DNA of 42,500 nucleotides from Alphaproteobacteria bacterium 41-28 (GTDB lineage: Bacteria > Pseudomonadota > Alphaproteobacteria > UBA9655): the NCBI GenBank assembly GCA_001897795.1, contig MKUL01000065.1, positions 1-42,500 on the forward strand, read 5' to 3'. The notes below the pieces were generated by a model, which saw only the letters and a list, made by a program, of their open reading frames with translations, had not been told where the DNA came from and searched no databases. A program made the position numbers and the translations under genes. Shown here piece after piece: positions 34,605-42,118 of this stretch (positions are counted from its first letter, which is position 1; every line of letters starts with the position of its first letter).

Positions 34605-34634
34605 GGCTCCAGGCCTTTTAAAATGCCTGGGGCC
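34605..34634 (+). terminator. Hairpin after the exported-protein gene
   Basis: GGCTCCAGGC (34605-34614) pairs with GCCTGGGGCC (34625-34634), with one G-U, over a 10-base AT loop, 18 bases after the stop. No T run follows, so termination strength is uncertain. Confidence 0.5.
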
Positions 34635-35020
34635 ATTACAATTGCTATTACTTATAATGGATAGGAGTAAAGTTCAACTTTACCTGACATTTTAAATCCT
34701 ATACCCCACTCTCTCAATTTAAATCATTCTCTTCTTTCAATCGTTTTATGGTGTTTGTATGATTTGAAGTGCATAATCTCTTATTTCCTCTGGTTTTAGA
34801 ATAAATAGTGCTTGCTTTTTTTATGTTTTATTTGTTCTTATTTGCTACAACTACGCCTACTCATTCTTTATGAATTACGAACTTGTGGTTGCCTTTATCT
34901 TGGGTACTGAAGAGAAGTCTGCTTAGATTAGCTCTTAAAAAACAGTTTTCAAATGCTACCTATTTGCTACTTAGACAATTTTCTTACTTTTCTCAAACTT
35001 CCTAAATACCGCAAAAATAC
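34635..35020. other. Gene-free AT-rich stretch with repeated TTTGCTAC motifs next to a tRNA scar
   Basis: No coding region seen. TATTTGCTAC occurs twice (34839-34848 and 34961-34970), and AAATGCTACC lies at 34951-34960, directly before the second. Short repeated motifs a few tens of bases from a tRNA 3' fragment are what arm-type binding sites of a tyrosine integrase look like. No integrase gene is in the window. Confidence 0.35.
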
Positions 35021-35067
35021 TGGTGCCGGATGTCGGAATCGAACCAACGACCTACTGATTACAAATC
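35021..35067 (-). other. 3' half of a tRNA-Thr (anticodon TGT), probable integration (att) scar
   Basis: On the minus strand this reads as a tRNA 3' half: part of the anticodon loop TTTGTAA (anticodon TGT, Thr) and its 3' stem; variable loop AGGTC; T arm GTTGG-TTCGATT-CCGAC, which pairs; acceptor strand ATCCGGC; discriminator A; and an encoded CCA at 35021-35023. Past 35067, where the 5' anticodon stem, D arm and acceptor strand should be, the sequence is unrelated. An exact 3' half ending in CCA is typical of the duplicated target left when an element integrates into a tRNA gene. No intact partner tRNA is in the window. Confidence 0.7.
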
Positions 35068-35238
35068 TTCCTAAGTTGCTTTTTAATTCCACAATTAACC
35101 TATTTATTTTAAAAATTTTATTGCGAATTATCTCTTTCACAAAATTTTGACTATCATCAAATTATCATCAACATAAAGACAATATGAAAATTTCCCAAAA
35201 AACTTTCTTTTTAGGCCGGGAAAGAGAGGATTTTATGT

Positions 35239-35357
35239 GGCTTTGTTGCCTCTTGAATAAAATGACAGAACTAGGAATGCCCAAAACAGTAAAAATCCCT
35301 TGAAAAGAAACTTAAAGAGGGAGTCTTTCACTTAAATCTGATTTAGGCAACAAAGCC
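35239..35357 (+). mobile_element. 119-bp IS5/IS903-type remnant or MITE
   Basis: Bounded by perfect inverted GGCTTTGTTGCC (35239-35250) and GGCAACAAAGCC (35346-35357); the right side continues the IS903-type repeat CTGATTTAGGCAACAAAGCC. Inside, LCCLLNKMTELGMPKTVKIP and a stop can be read, matching the C-terminus of the transposase at 14826. The left boundary could be a chance match within that coding end, in which case this is just the right 120 bp of a deleted IS. In favour of a mobile mini-element, the flanks GATTTTATGT and GCTTTTAAGT agree in 8 of 10 positions, like a decayed target duplication. Confidence 0.65.
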
Positions 35358-35358
35358 G

Positions 35359-35457
35359 CTTTTAAGTAGATTGGGAGGATATGAAGAGAAGGTTCAGCAG
35401 TGTGATGAAAAAATGAGAGAGTTGGAAACGCAAGAAATGAGTATTGATTCAGACTGA
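35359..35457 (+). pseudogene. C-terminal gene fragment (coiled coil) right of the IS remnant
   Basis: A frame starting at the IS edge reads LSRLGGYEEKVQQCDEKMRE then LETQEMSIDSD and stops at 35455-35457. It is helical and charged, without its own start, so it looks like the tail of a gene cut by the IS event. Parent family not recognised. Confidence 0.35.
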
Positions 35458-35481
35458 TGCGAAACCCCCAGGGAGGCACAC

Positions 35482-35898
35482 CTATTCTAAAAGCTCGTTT
35501 AGTTGTTTTTGATCCAAGGGGGCTGATAAAATTTTTGCAAGATCGTCATAGATCTGTTCTGGCTTCATGTTGTAGATAGGAATCTGCATTTCATGGCAAA
35601 ACTTCAGCTCTTGCTGGACCCCCCAGGAATTTTCCCAGCCATCCATGCTGATTACCACCATGCCTTTTGAAACTCTTAGGAAATCCAGAAGGTAGGGCAA
35701 CACAATTCCTCTCCGCTTTTCGAGAGAAGGTAAGGCAAGTTCTTCGGCTATTTTATTCACATAATTGAGAGGAGCAAATACATGAATTCCTTGGCGAAGA
35801 AATTCTGTGACTGCTTTGAGTGAAAGTTCCGTTCGATATTTTTTTTCCTCCTCAGTCCCTTGATAAGGCATGGCAAGATAATAGAGTCCTTTTTCCAT
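35482..35898 (-). CDS. DUF1937 family protein (nucleoside deoxyribosyltransferase-like fold)
   Basis: 138 residues. YYLAMPYQGTEEEKKYRTEL, a middle FAPLNYVNKIAEELALP and VVISMDGWENSWGVQQELKF match the DUF1937 pattern, a small Rossmann-like family related to nucleoside 2-deoxyribosyltransferases; the SxGVxxEL part forms the presumed nucleotide-sugar pocket. Function is not established. ATG at 35898, with AAGGAG inside the end of the upstream exonuclease gene and only 3 bases between the genes, so the two form an operon. Confidence 0.82.
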   Translation of the reverse strand: MEKGLYYLAMPYQGTEEEKKYRTELSLKAVTEFLRQGIHVFAPLNYVNKIAEELALPSLEKRRGIVLPYLLDFLRVSKGMVVISMDGWENSWGVQQELKFCHEMQIPIYNMKPEQIYDDLAKILSAPLDQKQLNELLE

Positions 35899-35901
35899 TG
35901 T

Positions 35902-36546
35902 TTATGTCTCCTTATTTCCAGAATGCTTTTTCATTTCCTTCACGATTTGGTTAAAGTAATCCGCAATTGTTCTCGCATCGTTTAGGGGATTGTGATCTGC
36001 AGGCCATTTACTCTTAAGTCCAAGTTTTTCGGGTAACTCCCAGCTCGACTCAAAATCACCTCTCTCACACAATAAAACTTTCAGCATTGAATAGATATCC
36101 CATATGATGCGATAGGTCATATTTTCCGCGTAATTGAGTGGCAATCGATCTGTATATTCATCCAGGTAAAAATTTAACCAAGCAATGTCAAAGCTGGGAT
36201 TATCGGAAATGACGATGAGGTCGGAAAAGCGAGTTTCAACTTCTGTTAAAAAAGCACAAAATTTGTCCATAGCTTCCTTAGGGGCTACGGCATTTTGCTG
36301 AACAAAGTTATGTATTTTTTTATTTTCAGACCAGAATTCTTTAACGCATCGCTCTTCATAACTGCGACCTTCGGGAAGGACGAGGTTAATTTGAAAGGAA
36401 TCGAGTTCATTGGAATTGTGATCTTGGAGACTCGCCCCTATACTCACAATACCATTCTGCTTAAAAGAAGAACCACTCGTTTCAATATCAATAGCAAGTA
36501 CATGATATGCTGATCCGAATGAGGGAAGTGGTTTTTTAGTTTGCAT
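35902..36546 (-). CDS. DnaQ-like 3'-5' exonuclease
   Basis: 214 residues with the three exonuclease motifs of the DEDD superfamily: VLAIDIETSGSSF (Exo I, Asp and Glu), VISDNPSFDIAWLNF (Exo II, Asp) and DHNPLNDARTIADYF (Exo III, His and Asp). The spacing resembles the Rv2179c-like/RNase T-like exoribonucleases rather than PolIII epsilon. All metal ligands are present. Likely role is degradation or trimming of RNA or single-stranded DNA. First gene of an operon with the DUF1937 protein. ATG at 36546. Confidence 0.86.
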   Translation of the reverse strand: MQTKKPLPSFGSAYHVLAIDIETSGSSFKQNGIVSIGASLQDHNSNELDSFQINLVLPEGRSYEERCVKEFWSENKKIHNFVQQNAVAPKEAMDKFCAFLTEVETRFSDLIVISDNPSFDIAWLNFYLDEYTDRLPLNYAENMTYRIIWDIYSMLKVLLCERGDFESSWELPEKLGLKSKWPADHNPLNDARTIADYFNQIVKEMKKHSGNKET

Positions 36547-36804
36547 ATTTGTTATGCTTCTTTTCTGGCCCTTTCATTCTCACTTGATCGGGCTTCATCT
36601 TTTTCATACACAATCATTCATAAGCTCTAAAAGAGGCCTTAGCAATGTATCGAAAAAAGATTGCAGAAAAAAGTAATCCGGTCATCCACGAATGTTTTCA
36701 ATAATAAACTTATTTTTTGCAACAGATCTATGTCAAAATCTACAAAATGGATGAATCAGGGGGCCCCTCATTTTTGGAAAAAAAGAGTCCCCATGATTAA
36801 TTTA

Positions 36805-37188
36805 TTATTGACAACTCACGATTTCAAGGGCTGGAGGAGTACTTCCTTCTTTACTTTTAATCTGAAAGCAACCCTTGGCCATAGCATCGTTTGTAAGTCT
36901 TTGCTCAGCACTCGACTTAGACAACTTATAGCCACAGCGAAGAAAACACCCAAATCCCTGAGGATCGTCACACTCTGGAAATTTAGTCTGTGTAAAATGC
37001 CAGGGTGTTTTGTCATTTGCAGCAAAAGTATTTCCCCCAAGCTGAGTTCTTCCGAAATCTACAAAACAGTAAATTTTTGAATTTGTAGTATTGGAGACCT
37101 CCAAACCCAAAAGTGGTGAAATAAGGCAAGCCATAAGAGATGAAGAAATAAGTGATGTTCTAATAGTTAATTTTGACAAGGTAGACAT
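36805..37188 (-). CDS. Small Cys-rich exported protein, hypothetical
   Basis: 127 residues; the ATG at 37188 follows AAAGGAG. A signal peptide (MSTLSKLTIRTSLISSSLMA CLISPLLGLE) is visible. The mature part carries six cysteines (KIYCFV, PECDD, GFGCFLRCGY, AKGCFQ, IVSCQ), enough for three disulfides, which fits an oxidising periplasmic or external location. No family recognised. The signal region also contains a Cys that is not in a good lipobox (SSLMAC), so a lipoprotein is less likely. Confidence 0.7.
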   Translation of the reverse strand: MSTLSKLTIRTSLISSSLMACLISPLLGLEVSNTTNSKIYCFVDFGRTQLGGNTFAANDKTPWHFTQTKFPECDDPQGFGCFLRCGYKLSKSSAEQRLTNDAMAKGCFQIKSKEGSTPPALEIVSCQ

Positions 37189-37381
37189 GGTGTTTTCTCC
37201 TTTTATATGACGATAGAAAGTTCAAAAAATTTTTACTATCATGTTCTTAGTATAAGAATAAAGAGTTTATTTTTTATTAACTTATTGCAAGAGGCGTCGG
37301 GAATCAGAGATTTGACTACAAGAAAAGAGCAGTTAGTCGGAAAAATAGTTTCGTACAATTTTTGCCTCATTTCTCATCCCT

Positions 37382-37978
37382 TTATGATGTAGCCAAGCCT
37401 TTCCCATAGCACCAGCACCCGATGAGGTGATCATTAACCAGCCCTACGGCCTGCATGTAGGCATAGATGATGGTTGAGCCCACAAAAGTCATTCCTCGTT
37501 TTTTCAAGTCTTTTGACAACGCATCACTTTCAGAGGTCTTAGCTGGAAGATCTTTCAAACTTATTCGATGGGATCGGATAGGTTTCCCGTTTACAAAATT
37601 CCATACATAGCGGTCAAAAGACCCAAATTCTTTTTGAATCGAGAGGTATACTTGGGCATTTTGACGTGCACTATAAATTTTCAATCGGTTACGAATGATC
37701 TCGGGGTTTTGACGCAAACCTTCCAGTTCAGAATCGCTCATCCTTGCGACTTTGGCAGGATCAAAATGATGAAAGGTTTTGCGATACCCACCCCGCTTTT
37801 TAAGAATCGTTTCCCAGCTGAGTCCAGCTTGCGCGCCTTCAAGAATGAGCATTTCAAATAAATGTTGGTCATCATGGGAAGGGATTCCCCATTCATGATC
37901 ATGATACTCGGCGTAAAATTCCTTACCCGGTTCTCCACCGAAGCAACGTTCTTTCCCGTCTGCGCCACGAATTGTCAT
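37382..37978 (-). CDS. tag: DNA-3-methyladenine glycosylase I
   Basis: 198 residues from the ATG at 37978, which has AAAGGAG just upstream; the frame extends further but would overlap the DUF2608 gene. ERCFGG, YHDHEWGIPSHDDQHLFEML, LEGAQAGLSWETILKKR, FDPAKVARM and FVGSTIIYAYMQAVGLVNDH are the Tag signatures. The zinc-snap ligands are a Cys near the start, the His of HEWG, and the late His and Cys of DHLIGCW. The enzyme removes 3-methyladenine from alkylated DNA. It lies 16 bases after the DUF2608 gene on the same strand, so they are probably co-transcribed. Confidence 0.94.
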   Translation of the reverse strand: MTIRGADGKERCFGGEPGKEFYAEYHDHEWGIPSHDDQHLFEMLILEGAQAGLSWETILKKRGGYRKTFHHFDPAKVARMSDSELEGLRQNPEIIRNRLKIYSARQNAQVYLSIQKEFGSFDRYVWNFVNGKPIRSHRISLKDLPAKTSESDALSKDLKKRGMTFVGSTIIYAYMQAVGLVNDHLIGCWCYGKGLATS

Positions 37979-37994
37979 TATGCTCCTTTGCTGT

Positions 37995-38870
37995 TCAAAT
38001 TTTTGATTTCGCTTTGTTTGCCAGATCTTCCCAGAATTTCTGAAAATCTTCTTTTGAAATATCTTGAGGAGCGTAGTTAAAAGCGCCTTCGTACTCAATA
38101 CCGATGAACTGAATTGAAGGATCATAGGATTTCAGCTGCTTCTCAATATCTTCTAAATGTTTCTTTTTATCATCGATCATAACAACTACCTTAGGATAAA
38201 AGCCGGGTTTGCGAACTTTATCTTCATAAAGAGGACCTGTATGGCGTAGCAAAGCAGTAAAAGCTTCACCTTTTGTAACATAACCTTCGCCATTTGCGGA
38301 TAAAACACCGTGGTAAAACATCGGGTAGCCTCCGGCGTATTTTTTAAAATTAAAAAATGTTGTGACACTCACGAAATCTTTAAGACTTTTCGAAAAGTCA
38401 AATCCCAGCTTTTGGAGTTGGTCTTTTCGAAGGATAATAATTTTATCTTTATAGCCTTTTATGGGGCCTGCAAGAGAAGAAGTGAGGGCGATTACCTTTA
38501 CCCCTTTTTTCTGAAGATTTTTGATGATTTGAGGCGTTCCTTCTTCAACCAGTTTTTGGGGAATGAGTTGGGTTGTTAAAGTTGCCGCAAGATCCTTCTG
38601 TTCAGGAGCTAGCTGACCTAAAATCATTTTATAAACGTCAACATATTTTTTGATGGCTGGATAATAGACGGCCGGATGATTTGGCTGAGTTAACGTCATA
38701 TCAATATCAAAAGCGACCAAAACATCTTTTGCTTTTTGGCCTTTAAGGATAGTTTCAATCTTTGTTTGTAGATCTTTCATCGTTTTGATCGAAATTATCT
38801 TAGCTTGTGCCGAAAATCCTGTGAAGGTAAGAGCACCTGCTACGATAAACACCTTCCTTAATTTCCTCAT
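37995..38870 (-). CDS. Exported DUF2608 HAD-like protein
   Basis: About 291 residues from the ATG at 38870 (another ATG at 38885 adds five residues with no better ribosome site). A signal peptide MRKLRKVFIVAGALTFTGFS AQA is followed by a HAD fold: VAFDIDMTLTQPNHPA as motif I (DxDxT), VIALTSS as motif II, and VVVMIDDKKKHLEDIE as motif IV. The family DUF2608 is found mainly in intracellular bacteria such as Legionella and Chlamydia-like and Rickettsia-like groups, usually exported, function unknown; a secreted phosphatase is the natural guess. It heads a small operon with tag. Confidence 0.85.
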   Translation of the reverse strand: MRKLRKVFIVAGALTFTGFSAQAKIISIKTMKDLQTKIETILKGQKAKDVLVAFDIDMTLTQPNHPAVYYPAIKKYVDVYKMILGQLAPEQKDLAATLTTQLIPQKLVEEGTPQIIKNLQKKGVKVIALTSSLAGPIKGYKDKIIILRKDQLQKLGFDFSKSLKDFVSVTTFFNFKKYAGGYPMFYHGVLSANGEGYVTKGEAFTALLRHTGPLYEDKVRKPGFYPKVVVMIDDKKKHLEDIEKQLKSYDPSIQFIGIEYEGAFNYAPQDISKEDFQKFWEDLANKAKSKI

Positions 38871-38957
38871 TTTGTCTCTTTGCATAATAATTGATCTTGC
38901 TCTCTAAATTTCTCTCAATTTCGTGTATAATGCAATCACTCTATAGGAGAGAAGCAC

Positions 38958-39275
38958 ATGCCGGTTTATTTAATATTTTCTTGTGAGATTGCTGTTTTCT
39001 CACTTCTCATAGGAGCTTTTATGGACTCATTAATTTTTGGGATGACGATCCTGGGAGGAAGTGGTCTTCTCATGTTCGCTCTTTATCAGCGATTTTATAA
39101 TGCGCTACCCTTTGTCTGGGGAGCTACTCTTCTGGGGAGCACAACCACTCTTCTTTGGATTTCTTATATAGACGACTGGCTTGGAACGACATTTATAGCT
39201 CTTCTTTTTAGCCTTTTATTTGGGTTTGTATGCTATGTTTTAAATGATCATTTCTTTAAAACCTATCAGGTATGA
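38958..39275 (+). CDS. Small inner-membrane protein, hypothetical
   Basis: 105 residues with about four hydrophobic helices (residues 3-25, 28-45, 52-70 and 78-98) and few charges, so an integral membrane protein. ATG at 38958 after AGGAGAG. It is divergent from the DUF2608 gene and converges on the cytochrome b561 gene. No family recognised. Confidence 0.7.
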   Translation: MPVYLIFSCEIAVFSLLIGAFMDSLIFGMTILGGSGLLMFALYQRFYNALPFVWGATLLGSTTTLLWISYIDDWLGTTFIALLFSLLFGFVCYVLNDHFFKTYQV

Positions 39276-39303
39276 GGAAGCATACTTTCAAGGACATTGT
39301 CCT

Positions 39304-39810
39304 TTACGATAAAGTAATGATAAAGCCCCCCAGGATATGAAGACCCACAAAAACATATAGACAATACGAGATCCAAATGTGGGCTGTTAAAAAAACTTTA
39401 GCATAAATATTAGGTCCTTCCATAAAAGCTGGAATTGTAAAAAGCCCAAAATAACTGACGGGGTATCCTCCTAAAATAGAGAGTAAAAAGCCGGTAAGGG
39501 GAAAACAAAACATCAGGACATAGAGAATCCAAATGTTAGATTTACTTAAAATGCGGTCCCATCGTGGTGATTTTATTGAATTGTCCGGGACAGGGTTGCG
39601 CATCCGCCACCATAGGCGAAGAAACACGAGAAAGAGGAGTGTCACACCAATTTGTTTATGCCAGGCGAACAGGGCCCACTTTTGATTGGAGGCAGGCATA
39701 TCGAGCATCGTGTAAGCAAGGGTGTACTGAATAATGAAGAGAAGAAACATCCCCCAATGGAAAAGTTGGGTAACCCCGCCCCATTCCGTTTTTGTATTCG
39801 ACCATTTCAT
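39304..39810 (-). CDS. Cytochrome b561-type membrane cytochrome
   Basis: 168 residues from the ATG at 39810, preceded by GGGAGG; an upstream in-frame ATG at 39843 lacks such a site. Four membrane helices carry the four expected haem-ligand histidines: VTQLFHWGMF, FAWHKQIGVT, FLTAHIWISY and VGLHILGG. The CybB-like family moves electrons from quinol to periplasmic acceptors. Stands alone; no partner gene nearby. Confidence 0.88.
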   Translation of the reverse strand: MKWSNTKTEWGGVTQLFHWGMFLLFIIQYTLAYTMLDMPASNQKWALFAWHKQIGVTLLFLVFLRLWWRMRNPVPDNSIKSPRWDRILSKSNIWILYVLMFCFPLTGFLLSILGGYPVSYFGLFTIPAFMEGPNIYAKVFLTAHIWISYCLYVFVGLHILGGFIITLS

Positions 39811-39888
39811 AAAGTTGTCCTCCCTTTTTTTAGAATTTAACATTTTAGAGAAGAAGAAGGAAGTAACTATTCTTATGTCTCCCCAGAC

Positions 39889-40038
39889 GTGTCATCCTTG
39901 GGCTAGAAAACCTTTGTTTTTCTTTGAAAAACAAGGGCTTTCTTGACCCGAGGATCTTGTTGTTTCATAGAGATCCTCGGCCAAGAAATGCTAATGTTTT
40001 CCCTTAGAAAACAAAGCATTTTTTGCCAAGGATGACAC
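39889..40038. repeat. 150-bp nested palindromic repeat (MITE or REP-like)
   Basis: Outer arms GTGTCATCCTTGG (39889-39901) and CCAAGGATGACAC (40026-40038) are exact 13-bp inverted repeats. An inner pair CCGAGGATCT (39948-39957) / AGATCCTCGG (39971-39980) is exact over 10 bp, and the intervening parts (AAACCTTTGTTTT and AAAACAAAG) also pair in part. The unit lies between the cytochrome gene and the oxygenase-like gene and codes for nothing. It resembles the dispersed TTGACCCGAGGATC-type palindromes known in alphaproteobacteria. It could also terminate transcription in both directions. Confidence 0.7.
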
Positions 40039-40061
40039 ATGAGGATGGGAAGTGGTTACTC

Positions 40062-40685
40062 TTAAGATTCTCTATCTGGAGAAATACGAATAAGCGGTTG
40101 GATACTTATAAAGACATGCTTTCTTTCCCCGCTTATAACGGGCCTGACTTCATGAAAGCAATCGCAAGTAGAAACCACGATATCCCCTGACTTTGGGCTA
40201 TAAATATTGTCCGTCTGACCCGGTTTAGAAATGATATGTTGCCCCCCGGTATAACTTCCATCCAGAAAAAGACAAAAGAGATAATGAGAACCCCCCAAAT
40301 TTTTTTTCGCCCAATCAATGGAAATAAAATCTCCCTCTTCACAAAGGTGAGACTCACAGCGATCAACACTAAAATGATTTATTCCTGTTAGGGCTCTCAC
40401 CAAACTTGTCATTTGTATCGAAGTGACAACGTCGTATATAATTTTATCTTTGATGGCGTGTCTTTTTGGTAATTTTATTTTTGAGGCTTTATATGAGACA
40501 GGTGTTTGAGTCCCTCTCTTATAAATTTTTTTATACTCTAACTTATCGACCATATAATTTAGCGTTTTCCATTGATCAACGGCCAGAAATAGGTTGTTAG
40601 CTGGAAGCAAACAGCTTCCTTCAGATGATAGTGTTTCCTTGAGAGAATCTATATAATCAATGTCTTTCTTTCTGGCAAAAAGCAA
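40062..40685 (-). CDS. 2-oxoglutarate/Fe(II) oxygenase-like protein with atypical metal site
   Basis: 207 residues. The C-terminal half fits a prolyl-hydroxylase-type double-stranded helix: YLFCLFLDGSYTGGQHIISK, SPKSGDIVVSTCDCFHEVRP and ISGERKHVFISI, with the distal His (FHEV) and the 2-oxoglutarate Arg (GER). The proximal HxD motif should follow EEGDF, but the sequence there is EEGDFISIDWA, with Asp and Ala where His and Asp are expected. It may use another ligand or be inactive. Substrate unknown. ATG at 40685. Confidence 0.6.
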   Translation of the reverse strand: MLFARKKDIDYIDSLKETLSSEGSCLLPANNLFLAVDQWKTLNYMVDKLEYKKIYKRGTQTPVSYKASKIKLPKRHAIKDKIIYDVVTSIQMTSLVRALTGINHFSVDRCESHLCEEGDFISIDWAKKNLGGSHYLFCLFLDGSYTGGQHIISKPGQTDNIYSPKSGDIVVSTCDCFHEVRPVISGERKHVFISIQPLIRISPDRES

Positions 40686-40859
40686 CTTATTCCCCCCTGC
40701 AAGTTTCTTCAGTAATATTAAAAAATTTGGTGATTTTTACACTTTTTTTCTACTTTCTATTTAATAGAGTCTGTATGCCCCGGTCAATGCCTTAATTCTC
40801 AAAGGCTTTTATGAAGTCATATGTGGGGAAAGGAGTGAGGAGTTACGAAATTTTTAAAT

Positions 40860-41849
40860 CTAAAAAGTCCACCTCAAATTTGCAGCCAATAAGTAGTCAT
40901 TTCTTCTTTGATTTCCAAACAAATGTTGAGTAGCAGGTAGCCCAAATCCCACTTGAGCTAAAAACTTTTTTGAAGAAACAAATAATGAAGGAGTTATATA
41001 AACAACATTTCCCCCAGAATCAGGATCAACTATACCCTTTATTTTACTTTTTTCTGTATACTGACCATCCGCTTCTATACCCCACGCAAAAATCCACTCA
41101 GAATCTATCGTTAGAATGTTTCTGCCAAGCCCGGCTTGGTAAAGAAATTCATTGCCAAATTTTGTTTTATCAGTAGAGGTCGTTAATACAACGCCGTGAG
41201 AGGTAAAAAATAACCAGTCTGTATATGTACGGTTAAATGTTGCCCCTAAAAAAAAGCTTGGGGAACCAAGACCTGTAGCAGGCTGCTTTTTCGTGGAACC
41301 TGAAGGGACACTGACACTTCCAACAACGGTTGCTTGATCAGTATATTTAGAAGTCTTGCCTGAATAAAAAGCATACTCAAGTTGTACAAAGACATCTTCT
41401 AATCCTGCAGAATGATCCCTACCGTCTTTGAAACTTGCTGCGAAGGGCACATTGAAATATGCAGAAACGTCATCTCGTACGCCATACAAAACACCAGGGA
41501 TTAAATCTATGGTGTGCTTTCTATGGCCGATAAAATCGTCGGCAAACAAAACAAGTACCGTTTGATTTTGATCGATGATATTTTCACCAAAGCTGACGAG
41601 GGGACCAGGCTGTTGGGAAGCTGGCAAGGCAAAATTGCCAATTTTTGGGGGTTCTTCTTCTTTCTTGTCGTCTTTCTTATCTTCTTTTTTATCTTCCTCC
41701 TTCTTATCTTCCTTTTCTTTTTCTGGATCGCAGTTTTCATTCACACTACAAATAGATTCATCCGCATGACAAATAGATATGGAAAAGAAAAAAGAAGTTA
41801 AAAGAACAAAAATATTAATTTTTACAATTATGTTCTTTACTAAGGACAT
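40860..41849 (-). CDS. Outer-membrane beta-barrel protein (MetA-pathway/phenol-degradation type)
   Basis: 329 residues; ATG at 41849. Signal peptide to about residue 29 (ending ICHA), then a highly charged low-complexity Lys/Glu/Asp segment (about 41-68), then alternating amphipathic strands: VLVLFADDFIGHRKHTIDLI, DVSAYFNVPFAASF, ATVVGSVSVPSGS, FFLGATFNRTYTDW and FLAQVGFGLPATQ. The C-terminal residue is Phe (LRWTF), the usual barrel-sorting signal. The strand pattern recalls the Phenol_MetA_deg family of barrels, often annotated as transporters. The acidic-basic linker may be periplasmic and contact the cell wall. Confidence 0.78.
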   Translation of the reverse strand: MSLVKNIIVKINIFVLLTSFFFSISICHADESICSVNENCDPEKEKEDKKEEDKKEDKKDDKKEEEPPKIGNFALPASQQPGPLVSFGENIIDQNQTVLVLFADDFIGHRKHTIDLIPGVLYGVRDDVSAYFNVPFAASFKDGRDHSAGLEDVFVQLEYAFYSGKTSKYTDQATVVGSVSVPSGSTKKQPATGLGSPSFFLGATFNRTYTDWLFFTSHGVVLTTSTDKTKFGNEFLYQAGLGRNILTIDSEWIFAWGIEADGQYTEKSKIKGIVDPDSGGNVVYITPSLFVSSKKFLAQVGFGLPATQHLFGNQRRNDYLLAANLRWTF

Positions 41850-41992
41850 TTGATGATTTTTCTTTTCTTGAGTCTTTTGATTTTCTTATCATACCTAACA
41901 ATCATACTAAAGAAAGAAATTTCAACTTCCTCTTTGTTCGTCAGAGACCACTTGCATTTTACGCAAACGGGGGAAAAATTTTAAATCCCAAA

Positions 41993-42013
41993 ATTAATGA
42001 AATTAATTCATTA
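41993..42013. promoter_or_regulatory. Perfect palindrome in the divergent region before the ATP-grasp gene
   Basis: TTAATGAA-attaa-TTCATTAA, an 8-bp inverted repeat about 105 bases before the ATG at 42119. A possible promoter (TTGACT at 42043, 17 bases, TTAAAT at 42066) lies between them. Candidate operator; no ligand known. Confidence 0.3.
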
Positions 42014-42118
42014 AAAATAATCAATTGTAATCTTTTAAGTTCATTGACTAAACTCCTTATAATCTATTAAATCTGTAAAATTATCTGCTTCTTTACACTA
42101 TCCGAAGGTTAGAGTCTT

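Noticed and set aside
34953..35150. 65-codon frame over the tRNA fragment
   Set aside because: Part of it is simply the complement of the tRNA 3' half; chance frame.
36646..36705. 19-codon frame starting MYRKKIAEK
   Set aside because: Too short, no ribosome site and no context.
41514..41801. Plus-strand frame with a hydrophobic Phe/Leu run
   Set aside because: Shadow of the Lys/Glu-rich linker of the barrel protein on the other strand.
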